In this document: positions 1 to 12,130 of the stretch, one piece after another | How positions within the stretch are numbered: the stretch's first letter is position 1 | Layout of the letters: the number at the start of each line of letters is the position of its first letter | From: Hysterangium stoloniferum | Taxonomy: Eukaryota; Basidiomycota; Agaricomycetes; Hysterangiales; Hysterangiaceae | Assembly: GCA_015178975.1 (NCBI GenBank) | Contig: WHVD01000055.1 | Span: 434,001 to 498,000 of the forward strand | Length of the DNA: 64,000 nt | Reading direction: 5' to 3' | Made by a program: the position numbers and the translations under genes | The notes under the pieces: model-generated | Told to the model about the DNA's origin: nothing | Databases searched by the model: none | The model's input: the letters and a program-made list of their open reading frames with translations, nothing else

Positions 1-430
1 TTTACACCGCAACCACGACTTACCCAGACACCCGTTAGTGTCCTGTAAGTTGTGATTGGTGTATCATCTCAACCGTCACAGACGGGCTTTAGCTACTCAT
101 TCAAACTGAGTTTTGAACTGTATCAGTCGAAACTCAATCCCTATCTCAACTCGCGTGGATTACATCCACGCTACTCTATTATTCGACTCTCTAACTACTC
201 TACTTGCACTTGAGCAGTTGTCCAGAATCGCACTTAACCAGTCGATTCTGCTTATTCGTTCTAGCTATCTACCTTACTTAGATAGCTACTTCTCTCTACT
301 GTATTGAACTAAGTAGTCAATACGCGTTCAGTCCGTATTAGACTTAGACAGTCAATACATTGTGGTATTGTACTTCAACGGTCGATATTCTTCGTATATA
401 GAACGGTTAGAACTTCTACCACTCTTCACA
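1..430. repeat. Chain of short hairpins (array A)
   Basis: No coding potential is visible. The stretch is a near-continuous run of short inverted repeats of 5-10 bp with loops of 3-12 nt: arms 153-160/164-171 (8 bp), 224-230/243-249 (7 bp), 262-271/279-288 (10 bp), 301-307/317-323 (7 bp) and 353-358/365-370 (6 bp). The tail at about 365-425 resembles 12560-12660. The 3' arm is often preceded by AGTC or GGTC. It may start left of the window. Confidence 0.55.
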
Positions 431-439
431 GATAGGGAC

Positions 440-1370
440 ATGTAAAGAAGATCCCAGGTCCCAGTGGGTTGTCCAGTCCTGTTAGGATCCCATCATTTTG
501 GAACCCTACGACCTGTTTTAGTCCCAAAGCCCACCATTGACTCACTGTCAGAACCCCCACCCTAACCATTACCACTCACCCAACACTTGTTTGTTATGGT
601 AGTTAACCTTTTGTTTTCCCATTCCATCCCCATCCCGCCTGCCCTCCCATTACTGTTCTCTTTATACATGTAACTTGCCACCTCAGACCCCTGTTAAATA
701 ATGTTTAGTATATTACATTTAGTCTCTCCACCTTGTCATCTACTTCTCATGATCCATTTCACCCTTCACTTCCTTGATTGGCCCTCTGGTCATCTGTCTT
801 GTTGTAGTATAAATCTTCTACATGTATACTACAGTTCTTCAGTTTGAAAATCAACTTAGATTACCCTCAATTAGTTCCAGTCCCTTTACTCCCTTCTCAA
901 TCCCCTCAATGACATTCTCAGCAAGCCACAAACTCTTACTCCATGACTCTTAGTATTTTTGGCCCCAGCTGATTGAGCTAAGTGTTGAACTTCATCTCTA
1001 TCATACTATCCACTCTGTTTGAAATACCAGAGCACCTAACAGTTCATACAAGGATGCAACACATAAGTTGAAGCCAAGTGCCACTACATTTATAGAGTTG
1101 GACCTCCCGACTAGTACAATCTCTATTGCCAGCCTCCTGATTAGCTCATTTCTAATCATTGGACCTCCAACTTAGAGCATCCCTCCCCTTTTAGCTTAGA
1201 TCTTAACAGCTCCTAACAGAACTTGACATATTTCACCTGGAGTCTGAATGTAGGGTGACTATTTGGAACTGGATCCAATCAGAATATACTGGGGCACTGA
1301 GGGATAACCAAAGGTGAGTGGGACTTAGCTTCAGCTTACAGTATGTGCTGTGCCCTCACAACATGTTCAA
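440..1370. repeat. Degenerate LTR-like repeat, family 2
   Basis: This non-coding segment has diverged relatives at 13590-14096, 15650-15972, 20990-21790 and, on the minus strand, 59300-59480. Shared words include AACACATAAG followed by TTGAAGCCAAG near 1062, and a closing CTTAGATCTTAACA near 1195-1208. No gag-pol reading frame remains. The TG...CA boundaries could not be fixed, so it is called a degraded LTR-type remnant. Confidence 0.4.
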
Positions 1371-1510
1371 TTGTCCTAATTTCAAACAGACAGACAGACT
1401 ACTCAGCATATTATTGGATTCAAAGGTGGCCCAAGGTGTAGAGGTTGAGTAGAAATGACAGATGTATATCTGAGCCAATGAAGTCCTACAAGCAAAGTCA
1501 ATGAATATCT

Positions 1511-1545
1511 GATGAGCAGGATGAGCAGGATGAGCAGGATGAGCC
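1511..1545. repeat. 9-bp tandem repeat
   Basis: The unit GATGAGCAG is repeated almost four times inside repeat debris. The rest of 1370-2300 is AT-rich, carries several stop codons in every frame and shows no recognisable gene. Confidence 0.85.
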
Positions 1546-2352
1546 AAGTGAAGGGTTGCAGATGTCAAGGAGAGAAAATTGGGACTTTGGGAAATCCAAG
1601 GAAGTCCAATGAGTAGTGATGGAGTTGAAGGGATGACAAATAACAGGAGTTAGCGGATATAAATATTACCAGAAGCCAACAAAAGCCCAGAGGCAAATGA
1701 AGGTCCAGGATAGTAAGGGGGAGGAGATATTAGAAGAGTCTGGTGAATCTAATGCAATATTACAGATAGATTATAGCTACTTTTCTGCAGTGATTACACA
1801 GATTTGTAACTTATTGTACTGCTAATTCAGCAAACAAGAAAAGAAGTTTGGCATACAATAAGACAAGATATGGACATAACAAGGGAGGAGTCCAAACTGA
1901 CAAATAACATTGTGTACAAAGACCTACTACTATAATAACAAATGACAAATATAAAAAATCACATACATACATATGGTCTTTCGAGCAGAGCCTGAAGGAG
2001 AATACTTGTATAAATATAAATTGTGTACAGTGCAGGACCTTTTTTGGTGTTGGAGTTGCAATGGAATATACAGCAGATTAAGGAATTTAATGTCAAGTCT
2101 CATGTATCGTTGTGTGGTTTATATATATCCAATTATGATTACCGAAGTAAAGCCTGGGTTTCCTTAGAGAACAACTTTGTGCATTCTGTCCTTGTTCACT
2201 GGCATTTACTGTGAATCAAGCTCGTGAAGGAGTCCGGCTAATGCTTGTCGACCATACCCGCATCAACCAGTAGCATGCATGTTAATGGACAAAAATATAT
2301 GTGGTTTTCATCTAATTTAATCAACGGAAGAACAATAAGTAATTGTCAAAAA

Positions 2353-2425
2353 TGGTTCACGCCGGGCTCGAACCGACGACCTCTCGCGTGTGAAGCGAAT
2401 GCGCTACCAACTGCGCCAGCGAACC
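2353..2425 (-). tRNA. tRNA-Val(CAC)
   Basis: The 73-nt minus-strand sequence folds into a full cloverleaf: 7-bp acceptor stem with one G-T pair, D stem GCGC/GCGC, anticodon stem TTCGC/GCGAG, loop TTCACAC and a T arm with loop TTCGAGC. The anticodon is CAC (Val) and there is no intron. A T-run directly downstream is a standard Pol III terminator. The gene is identical to the copy at 10696-10768. Confidence 0.95.
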
Positions 2426-3018
2426 TATAACCCTGGTCCGCCTCATAGGATATATCATACAATGTTTGGGTAAAGTACGTATTCATCGAAATTTATCTTT
2501 TCAAGTACGTCGTCAAAACAGCCATCCTTGTGGTCCAAATTATTCACGGTTCCGCATTGTAGAAGGGGACGTTTTTGTTGTTGAAACAAGAGTCTTACAT
2601 AACCCAACTCGCGCGCTAAAGTAAAAGTGGTGTGTGCGTACCCTTCTGACATCAACCACGACCACGCCCTCAACGTCGCTGGATAGAACCGAGCCCTATA
2701 TCTTGTAATCTTCCTTGTATCTTTGTTAGGGGGTTAAAGGGCCGCGCATTCCAACTTGTACTATAAAACACGCCTGTAAGAGTCTCCTGTAACGCGCTGC
2801 GTTCGCATTTCCTCGCATGTATCTATATTTTTCTGACATCGTTTTTCTGATTGTTTTTTCCTTTTCCCCCGACCTGCCCTCCATGTATTTTCGTGCACTG
2901 TATGCCATTTTTTTGCTGTTGAAAAGACCACCGTCGAGTCACGCGCCCATCATCAGCGTCAACATCCACCTGCAACGTCCCACCGAATTTTTTTTTTTTA
3001 AGCTCGACACCTCTAGAG
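2426..3018. other. Intergenic, 5' side of the RRM gene
   Basis: No gene was seen. The last part holds long T-tracts (for example 2988-2999) just before the ATG at 3019, consistent with a pyrimidine-rich fungal promoter and 5' leader. Short reading frames here have no family features. Confidence 0.5.
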
Positions 3019-4608
3019 ATGGCTGACGACGACTTCGACATTTACGGCGATGATGAGTCGTATAATGTCGGGGTGAATACTGAGGTGGGGATTGTGCTCG
3101 GTTTTTGCTGAATTAGGATATATCGTGACTGACGTATTTTCTGCGGCTTCTTTTCCCCCTCTCCTCCGGCACCCAAGACCGCAGAATATGAGCAGCACCC
3201 TGTAGCTGATCCCACCGAGCAGCAACCGTCCGTCACAACGTTGTCTGGGCAGAGTGCACCACCCGTCGTCGGAACGAAACGACCGAGAGAAGAAGAACAA
3301 GAACAGGAGGAAGAGGAAGTGAACAACGCTATGCTTGCTGCTGCGGATCCTCCCCCCCGCCAGGACACCAGTCCGCCCAGTGCGCCCGCGGCAATGCAGG
3401 CGGGCAACAACGGCGCTGCAGGCTTTGCAGTGCCCGCGATCGTGCCACCCGCCGCGAATGGCCAGGGCTCTGCGGGGTCAGATGCGCTGTACATCGGCGA
3501 CTTGCAATGGGTTAGTTCGAGCGCCGCGTATCGAGCATCGATGTATTCTAATTCGCAATGTACCTGTTTTTTCCCCCCTTTGCGTGCATGTTTCCCCCCC
3601 CCCCTTTTTTTTCCCACCCCTAATAGTGGACGACGGACGAGGATCTCCGGCAGATTGCCCTTTCGCTGGGCGTGAATATTGATCTGAACGACGTGACTTT
3701 TTCGGAGCATAAGGTTAATGGGAAGAGTAAAGGGTTTGTTGAGTGTTGGTGGATGGTTTTGACCGCGATGCTCATATAGATGTGTATTTAGCATTGCGTA
3801 TGTCGAGTGCCACACCCATGAGGCTGCTGCTACCCTTAAAGCCTGGCTCGACGCAAAGTAAGTCCCCTTTATTACCCCACGCGCAGCGACACTGATATTA
3901 TCCCCCAGCGACTTCCAAAACCGACGCGCATCCGCTACATTTACCAGCGCCGCACACGGGAACCCCTTCCGCACACTCCCGAAAGGTACATACATCCAAA
4001 GTTCTTCTGACAAACACTTATTCTCCCTAATTCCTGCAGACCCCCCACCACGCGACCAACGCACAACAACAGCGCCAATGACCCGCGGTGGCGCGCCGTC
4101 AGGCAACACCCCCTTCCGCGGACGAGGCGGCGGTCCCCCACGCGGGGGCGCAGTCGGCGGTGGCGCACCGATGGGTGGCGGCGGCGGCGGTGTCGTCAGT
4201 AATGTCGGTGTCGGCGTCAATGTCGGCGGCGGCGCTGGCGGGATGGGCATACCGATGGCCGCGATGTCGCCGATGATGCAGGGTGGCGGCGTGGGCTTCC
4301 CGCACCAGCGCGGCGCGATAGGATACACGGCGCGCGGGCGGGGCGGCATGATGCGTGGGGGCGGTATGCCGGGGATGGGCATGCCTGGGATGGGCATGAT
4401 GGGCATGCAGGGCATGGGGATGGCCGGGATGGGGGGCATGGGGATGCAGATGGGGCGGGGCGGGTTTGGTGCGGGACAGGGGCACTATAATCCTGCGTTC
4501 TTTGGTGGCGGAGGCGGCGGCGGCGGCGCCGCAATGGGCGGGATGGATACGGGGGTAATTGGGCCTGAGGGACCAAGAAAAAGACACCGGGTGGACGATA
4601 GTGGATAA
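3019..4608 (+). CDS. CPSF6-like RRM protein (cleavage factor Im large-subunit type)
   Basis: Six exons (3019-3084, 3178-3510, 3627-3742, 3792-3857, 3909-3985, 4040-4608) give 408 residues. After an acidic N-terminus and a Lys/Arg-Glu-rich linker, one RRM begins with [15 protein letters not shown]. This is close to the RNP2 region of CPSF6, where the NLTWWTTDEDL motif is characteristic, and GKSKGF matches RNP1. The C-terminal third is very rich in Gly, Met and Arg, with RGG-like repeats. In animals the family helps choose poly(A) sites with CFIm25 in the nucleus; here the role is inferred from the RRM. The exon 3/4 junction (3742/3792) is the least certain. The gene converges on SPT2, with about 370 bases between stops. 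Confidence 0.85.
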
Positions 4609-4981
4609 TTCAGGTGAATCGTTTGTGCTTATTACTTCTCTTCTTTCTTGCGACCGTTTTTTCCTCGCTGCCATAAATTTATCAATTTTTTCACGGAAAA
4701 TAAAAAGTCTTGTTAGATAAAAAATGCTGGTACAGTGTTTATTGCGTGAGACAGACAGCGATGATACTAATGGCATATGCACACTTGGAACGATGGTCAA
4801 AAAAAAAAAACAAGAAAAAAGTGATGAAGAAACAAAATACATGGACGAGGCTATAAGGATGATATGACAGAATGAATTACAGCCGCGTCTTGGGTTCAAT
4901 CTTGAAAGTAACCTCCAGGAGTCCTTCTTCCGCCTGGGTATCATAGGGGCATTGCGTTCTAAAGCTCAAAAGTCTCCGCGC
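4609..4981. other. Convergent 3' region
   Basis: This is shared 3' flank between the stop of the RRM gene and the stop of SPT2. It is AT-rich and contains an AATAAA-like word near 4698 and an A10 run at about 4801-4810. No gene was seen. Confidence 0.5.
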
Positions 4982-6643
4982 TCAGGCTCTCTCCCTCTCC
5001 CGCCGTTCCCGCTCCTTCTTGCGACGCCGCTTCTCCTCCTCGCGCCTCCGCTCCTCAGCAAGAGCCGCCTCATCTTCTCTATACGCCAGACGGGCACTAC
5101 ACACACAAGAACACAGCAATCAGCAAAACCACAACAACACCCAGAAGAAAACAAACACACACCTTCTCGCTTCCTCCTTCAACACCACCCTCGCATCCGC
5201 CTCCATATCTATATCCTCCTCATCGCTATACACATCCTCAAACTTCCTCACCCCACCAAACATGGACCAAATCGTCTTCGAGAGTTTCCCTCGATCGAGC
5301 TCCGCGTACGAGTCCAAATCCGCTCTGGAGTGCGTCTTTCCTGTCGGCCGCGACGACCCAGCAGCAGCAGCAGCGCGGGACGACGCGTTGTCGCCCGGTG
5401 TCGGTCGAGCGGGGGCGGGTGCACCACGTGCCGATGTCGAGGACGAAGACGAAACGCCTGCGCCTGCATTGCGTCGTTTGCCGGATGCAGGGGGCCCGGG
5501 CGACGGTGACCTCGCGCGTTTCTTCGCCGCTGGCGGCCTCGTTGCACTGCCAGCGGGGCGCGCAGCATTCGCCTTGGGATTGATGGATTTGAAGAACGAC
5601 GAGGCGCCATTGCTGCTGCTGACGCCATCGCCGCCACCGGACATGGGAGACGGCTTACTCTTCGGCGTGGTGGAGATTGCGCTTCCCGCGAATGGATTCA
5701 CATGTGACGTCGTTGGCGTGGGCGATGTAGATGTAGACGGTGTGGCGGACACGGCGCGAGAAGGGCCGTCCGAAGAATGACGCTGTGGCGACGCGCGAGA
5801 CTGCGATTGTGATAGGGAAGGCTGGGCAGCAGCAGCAGCAAGTTTCTCTTTCTTCTTGCTCTTCCCAAACCAGTCTGAAAACTCCTTTGCATCGTCGCCA
5901 TCGAGCACCTTGGCCGCTTTGACCTTGGCTCTGTCGCTGAGAATTTCTTCTATTGTGCGGACGTCGCGTTTGACGGTGTTGAGTTTCATGAGCCCCACAG
6001 GCATCGCCGTCAGCCGTTCACGAACGCCTTTGTTAGCCAAATCGCTTGGGACTGCGGACGCCGCCGCTTCGGGATCCGCAAGACGAGAAGTAATGGTAAC
6101 ATCCACTGCACCGCCAGGCAATCTGCGCACCACGCGGCCATCGGACAACGCAGTGGTATGGCGCGAGCCACCACCCCGACGGCTCCCATGCGTGGATCCT
6201 CCTGCCCGCCGCAGCTGTGCGGCGAGCTTCCGCTCACGCTTCTCCTCGCGGGTGAGCGGCACCGGTCCCGACTCGTCGTCGCTAAACCCCACATCGGCCC
6301 TATCCCCCGCTCGCGCCCTCGAAGCGGACAGCGACGCGGCCTTCTTCGGACCGTACTTGAGCGCATCCAGCGCATGTGCCTCGCGCTTCTCCAGTGCCTT
6401 CTGGCGCGCGGCCTCCTCCTCCGCCTTCTTCTTCTTGCGCGCCTCCTCCAGGCGCTGCTCCTCTAAACGCTTGAGCCGCAGTTTCGCCGCCACCTCCCGC
6501 TCCCGCCGCTCTTTCGCCTCCTGCTCCTTCCGCTTCTTCTCCAGCTGGGACCGGTGGGCCGCAATCTGCGACTCGACGGCCTGCTCCGACTGTGCGGTCT
6601 GCGATTGGCTGAGCTTCATCAGCTCAGCGAACGCCGAGGACAT
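4982..6643 (-). CDS. SPT2: SPT2 chromatin protein (histone chaperone)
   Basis: Two exons (5163-6643 and 4982-5096) with one 66-nt intron give 531 residues. The protein is highly charged, with a long Arg/Lys/Glu coiled-coil stretch at residues ~25-105. Near the C-terminus it carries the SPT2 signature: IWSMFGG, then the acidic EDIDMEADA, then a basic helical tail rich in RRR and ERER. SPT2 proteins bind H3-H4 and DNA and limit histone loss during transcription. I chose the ATG at 6643 (MSSAFAELMKLSQ), which resembles the usual fungal N-terminus. An upstream in-frame start at 6817 would add a stretch without family features. The middle is a Ser/Ala-rich, low-complexity linker. Confidence 0.88.
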
Positions 6644-7515
6644 GGGTGGCGAGCTGTGGCACGGCGTGTAAGCTCGACGTGGCACACTACCTTTTGTTTG
6701 GAGGAGACATGTGAAAAACGCACGCACAAAATTTGGTGGTCGAAAGCTGTAGATCGTTCGTTGTGCTTTAGTGAAAAATATAGGACAAAACACAGTCGAG
6801 GTATTGAGACACAGCAAAGAAGTTGAAGAGGGGGTGTATTGGCACGTGATCCCCTTTGAATAACGGGTTTGCTTCCGTGAGGCGGACTTTGAACTCGACC
6901 AGACGTAGCCTGACTTGAGGCTATTGTCATCTGTCCCGTGCTCTTTCCACGCAGCTATCGTGACTTTATCGATATTTTATTTGTTTATTTGGTTGTTGAG
7001 ACAAGAGAGACAGAACAGCGAGGAGAACTCACTTGGGAGGCGTGTTTTAAACGTGCCGCCGTTATAATGCATTGTCTTTGTCGTAAAAATCAAACCTACT
7101 CTCCGTGATATTTGTCTCGGGGCTGAGGCGATGTAGGTTATGCACTGATCGTGGCCATCGCAGTTGTCGTCGCGCGAGAGCTTGAGGTTCGACTCGGCAA
7201 AGGAGGCTGTGGTCTTCTTCTGCGTATGACTGGATCGTTCTTCAGCACGGCCGACTGTCGCCTTGTACATACGAGTAATAATAAAAATCCAAATCATAAG
7301 AAAGCCATCCACGCCAATTTTTTTTTGATCTCGCTGTCATACACACGGAACAGCATGGGAACTTCGAGATTCATACACATATAGACAATATAGACAGAAA
7401 ACAACGCATTTAAATACATTTATAATCGTAATCGGGGCGAACGTCTTTGGGAAGGAGGGTGGGTCAGAGCGACAGTGTACTGGCATTGGCCCGATATAAA
7501 ATCACAATACCCGCC
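6644..7515. other. Intergenic between SPT2 and the sirtuin
   Basis: No gene is called. On the minus strand near 7250-7375 there is a short frame (MNLEVPMLFRVYDSE...) followed in another frame by a hydrophobic stretch around IWIFIITRMY, separated by an A9 run. It could be a broken or mis-framed small membrane protein, but nothing supports it beyond that. Confidence 0.35.
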
Positions 7516-10122
7516 TTACGCATAAACAGGCAACTGCCACGACCCTGCCCGGTTCGAGAATCCATCCTCAGAAGCACCAGCACCACGTCGCAGCCGCGGG
7601 AAGCTCTCCGATAACGGAGCGTCCTCATCGTCAGCATCAGACTGCCCCAGATCCACGCTCCGAGGGACCGACATAGACATGGACATGGACATGGACATGG
7701 CCACACTTTCCCTATCTCTATCCCTATCCCTATCACGACCGCCCTGCCAGAGTCTCACAGCAGGTGTCGTCGCTGAGGAAACACTAGCGGCGCGCGATAC
7801 CACGCACGGCGACAGCGGCGGCGGAGGACTGAGACTGTTCCGCGACGATAATGACGACAAGGACGTTAGAGGCGAGGGGGAACGTGCGATGGGATATGGC
7901 CTGTGTGTGAATGCAGGAGATTCAGAGTCAGAGTCGCGAGCGCGGGCCATACGGTCGTCGTTGTCGTCGTCGGGGGGCGAATGTTTGCGTTTGAGAGGTG
8001 GCTTTGGTGGGGGTGCCGTGGGTGATGCTGCTGGTGCTGGTGCTGGAGGGGGTGGGAGTCGGAGAATGACTCGGCGCCGAGATTGAGGTGGAGGTGGAGG
8101 TGGAGGCGGAGGTGGAAGCGGAGGCGGAATGGCCGTTGGGATGGCTGTTGGAATGATTGTTGGGATGGCCGTTGGAAATTCGGAAACTGCTGTCGCCGTA
8201 AGAGGTTTGAGGGGTGGAAGCTGTAACATAGGTTGTGGTGTCACCGCCTCGAAGAGTCTGGGGTGTGAAAGCTGTTGAGTGGGTTGCAGTGCATCTGAAC
8301 TAACAACCGCCGCCGCTTTGCCTGGTCTAGGGAGTGAAAATGGCGTTGGTGGTATGACTACCTCGGGTCTATACCGTTTCGAGGGAGTAGAAGGCTCCCG
8401 CGGCGTATCTGCTTTCCGCTTTCCCTTGGAGGCAGTTGAGGGAGACTGAGACTGGGACAGGGACTGAAACTGTATCTCGTTCGTAAATTTATCGCTCGCA
8501 GCAGCCTGCTCCTTCGCCACCGCAGCCTTCTGTTTCTTCCTCGCCTTCGTCTGCTCATGCTCCCGTATCATCTCCCCCGCCATCTTCGCAAACGACTGCG
8601 CATCCCCATCAACCCACACATCAAACACCCCCTCCCACTCCCTCGATGAAAGCGGAAACTCATTATTCAAATATATCGTCCGAATCGGCTCGGACTTGCT
8701 CTCACCCGCAGGCGGCGAAGGCGTAGGCGCAGGCGTGGGCATACGCGACGGCGACGGCGACTGCGTCGGCCGCACCGCCTTCGAGAATTCCCGCACGATG
8801 CGTTTCGTTCCCGGCACACGCAAACTCGTCCCGACTACCAAGAGCAGATCTGGTCCTCTCCCGGCCCGCAGGCGGGACTTGCTAGGCGAGGCAGGCTCCG
8901 GCTTGTCTTTGTCAGGCGCACCAGACGACGAGGTGCCCTTGGCGTCGGGGATCCCGCAGAGGTCACGCCGGACGGCTTCGCCTACTCCTTCGCCTTCGCG
9001 GTGCTCTTCCCCGTACAGGACGACGCTGGGTCGCAGCTTACCGATTCCTCGGAGACGTTTGCCGACGAGAGCACGGGTTTGCTCGAGGGATGTACATGAA
9101 GGGCAGGGGGGCGGTGTGCCGTCAGCAAGCAGGGAATGTAGAGATGGAGGCGGAGACGGAGACAAAGACGGCGGCTTGGAAGAGGTGGCGGTTGGAGAGG
9201 GTGGCGGTGACATTGGGGTTACAGAATTAGGCGGGGGAGGCTCTAAAGGGAATGATTGTGTACAATGCGGGCAGTGTAGTGTCAAGAGTGTCCCGTGGAG
9301 TGGTATGCACCTTGGAATGACGTTCAGCTGCGGTTTTGCTGGAAGAACCGGAAGATCCGGAGAAGGCAACATCCCGCTTCGCGGAGGGGAGGCTTCTGCT
9401 ATCGAAAGCGAGGCAGCAGCATCCTGCAACGGTCGCTTTCCCCGGCCGCTGCCGTGTTTTGCACTATACGCTCCAATACCTGCTTCCTTAGCTTTCACCT
9501 TCGCCTTTCCTTTTAACAAAACCCGAAGTTTTTTCTCCTCGAACTCGGGAACGCCGAATGAAAGGCCAGCCTTCATTTCCAGAGCATCTATATTTTGAGT
9601 GTAAACACGCAGTAGCTGGCCCCGTTCATCCAGCGTGCGAAGTAGCTGGTGGAAGACCGTGGGCTGGCCTTGGGAGGACAGAGAGGCTAAAGATGCTATC
9701 ATCCGGTAGAACAAGGCTGTTTTTTGCGTGGACTGTATAGAATAAAAAATGAGTGCCAAGGCATTGTAAGCTATTACTTGAACAGTACTTTGAAAACCGA
9801 TGCATCGAACAAGTCCTTCCCGGATGATAGAGATGCCTTTGGATTATCGCGCTTCAACGACTGGAATAACCCATCCTGAGATCTATTCCACCAGCTCAAT
9901 CATAAGTGATGCCACTTGGCCTCATAAAACACACCTAAAATCAGGAATCCCAGCCCCCACAGAGATACCGGCACCACATACAACGGTGATTCTCTTCGCC
10001 TTGAGAATTGACTGAACCGCCGCCGTTAAATGTGTCTCTGGGGTCGGCGATGATACCAAGAACGGCGGGGAATTTGGGTGCTTGTCCTTAAGGTCCAATG
10101 GAATGTATAAGGTCATTTCCAA
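7516..10122 (-). CDS. Sir2-family NAD-dependent deacetylase, Hst3/Hst4 type
   Basis: Three exons (9935-10122, 9789-9882, 7516-9732) give 832 residues. All sirtuin motifs are present: VVCGAGISVGAGIPDFR (NAD binding), TQNID, the catalytic His in LHGT, two zinc-binding Cys pairs (CPHC and CPSC), and VVGTSLRVPGTKRIVREF. This last block is typical of the Hst3/Hst4 branch, which in yeasts removes acetyl groups from histone H3 Lys56 in the nucleus. The catalytic domain ends near residue 430. The rest is a low-complexity tail with polyproline, Ser/Pro and simple Met-Ser and Arg-Asp repeats (7679-7745). The assignment to branch is by motif only. The first ATG in the exon was used; a second lies two codons later. 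Confidence 0.87.
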
Positions 10123-10695
10123 AGGACCTCTAAGATGGCCGGAGGGAAGGAAGGGGTGTGTGTTGCAGACGTGCCCTTCCGATTAAGGGTTTCATTCTCC
10201 GCCTTGAGACATACCGATGCAGCGTTTTTGACAGGAAAGTCGTACTATAGCTATTATTCGATGGAGTTCGGACATGTCTAAGCTTGAAGAATGAGACAAG
10301 AATGGGTTCGTGTGGTTGCCTGGATAAAGTTGAGCTATACCGGTCCTCATATTTCGCTTTAAGAGCACTATATTATATTCCGATTGTGGCAGCGCTCTTA
10401 CGCCTTTTGTACATATCGTGTTATTAAAGAAAATACTGGGTGGTAGATAAATCAAAGGGTGAAGTTCCTTGAGCCGTTGCTTGACTTTCTATCTATCTAT
10501 TGTGACTGACTTAATCCCTCGCTGTAGAGAGTGCCACATGGACCAAAGGAGAATTAAACTCCACGGCACAGCGGGGAGACCCTGAATGAGTAACTCTTAC
10601 GTAAAACTATCACAAGTCTTCCTTTGTTTCGGGCATCCAGGAGGGAAAAATGAGAGCGGACATGAGAAAATGGCAACAATAGATCCAGCTAAAAA
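10123..10695. other. Intergenic between the sirtuin and tRNA-Val
   Basis: This holds the 5' flank of the sirtuin and AT-rich sequence up to the tRNA terminator (A-run at 10691-10695 on the + strand). No gene was seen. Confidence 0.4.
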
Positions 10696-10768
10696 TGGTT
10701 CACGCCGGGCTCGAACCGACGACCTCTCGCGTGTGAAGCGAATGCGCTACCAACTGCGCCAGCGAACC
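10696..10768 (-). tRNA. tRNA-Val(CAC), second copy
   Basis: All 73 nt are identical to the tRNA at 2353-2425: same cloverleaf, anticodon CAC, no intron. A T5 run on the transcript strand follows directly as a Pol III terminator. Flanking sequences differ, so the identity is limited to the gene and the first terminator bases. Confidence 0.95.
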
Positions 10769-10799
10769 AACACGCTACGTCATAGCGTTTAGGAGATAT

Positions 10800-12130
10800 C
10801 TCTCATAACTGGCATTTTGTAATTGTCCAAAACACCAGCTTGTTCCTCACACTTTTCAGTTCTTCACAGCGAATCATTTCTTTAATGATTTTCTCAAGTC
10901 TTTTGTTACTGAAGGGATGCAGGAGGTGCTTATCAATTTTTTCTTGTTTGGGTGGCTGTGGGAAGAATAGAAAGCTCAAACAACTCAATAAGCAGTGTTA
11001 TTTTAGACCATATAAACTACAAGCATTCAAAGAGGATAATTTAAAAAAAAATTATGAATGTATCTGGGCTGTGACATTAGCAAACTATCTTCACAGGCTT
11101 AGCAACTTAAATTGTTCAAGTTTCAAACTCTTTTGTGGATGAGATAATAACTTATATGAATTTAACCATATTTGCCATTGTGATTATTGACATGTTTGTG
11201 ACATATACATATATATAAATTTGATATATGCTAGCTTAACATTATTCACAACTTCAAAGGAAAGTCATTACTTATCTTCTGGCAATTAAATAGCATCTAG
11301 AGTATAATGGGAAAATTACATAGATAAAGTCATCTAAACATCCAATAGTGGAGGTGAAGAGGGGTGGAGTGCCAACTTTGGCCACTTCTCTAAGTCAATG
11401 TCTGCTGCCCCAGAACCCATGGCTTTAAAAATACACTTGCTTATCATTTTATATGTACATATTACCTCTCTAGAAGCTCTGAGCTTACAAGTAGGGTCCA
11501 GTGGGAAAACCATGGATAGTCCAGCTTCAGCTTGTATGCTGTGCCCTTGCAAGATTGCTGTGTCCAATTTCCAACAGGCCAAATGGGTGGCCCAGAGAGT
11601 CCAAAAGGATGAAATGGATAGTGAGTGGGGGTAAGAGGGATGGGAAGTCCAAAGACTCTCAGGTGGAGGGCCCTGTTATGACCTGTTTCCAGATACTTCA
11701 ATCTTCTGTAATTATCTGTAATGTTCCTTAACCTTCTGACTCAACTTCCAACCCAACTTCTGAACATTTATACTTCCCATACTTCTGAACCTCATCCTTG
11801 TTCCACATTTGGTAACTTGTCAGTTGACAAGTATTCATTTGTTTGCTTGTTGTATTCCCATTTCGGAATACTTACCCTAATCTGTCTTATTATGATCCTA
11901 GTTTGTAGTACAATAATGAAAGAACTTATATTAGTTTCCACAAATTTGTACTCTACCTTTGATCTGATATCAACTTAGTTTCTTATTCCTTCCTTCTTCC
12001 TGTATGTGTAAAGGGTATGCATATATGCATACCTGGACTAAGGAATAATAACTGGATTATAGTACTTTATTATTTACCTTTTATTTTCTTTCTTTATATT
12101 CTTTCTATATTTCGAGCACACCTTGATTTT
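10800..12130. repeat. AT-rich repeat debris with an LTR-like fragment
   Basis: No gene was seen. At 11520-11580 it contains the LTR core also found at 12806 and 53646 (CTTCAGCTT..., then GCTGTGCCCTTGC..., then TGTCCAATTTC). This marks it as a decayed LTR relative. The rest is AT-rich with frequent stops. Confidence 0.4.

Noticed and set aside
3042..4439. 465-residue open frame on the minus strand
   Set aside because: It lies antisense to the CPSF6-like gene. It is an artefact of GC-rich, Gly-rich codons read backwards (poly-Pro/Ala) and has no motifs; the sense strand has an RRM and consistent introns.
5856..6671. 271-residue plus-strand frame
   Set aside because: It is the antisense shadow of the charged SPT2 coding sequence: Ser/Arg/Ala-rich with no domain.
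6644..6817. N-terminal extension of SPT2 starting at 6817
   Set aside because: The extra residues have no family similarity, while the ATG at 6643 gives the expected fungal SPT2 start.
8696..9598. 300-residue open frame on the plus strand
   Set aside because: It is antisense to the sirtuin catalytic domain. The sense frame carries every Sir2 motif.
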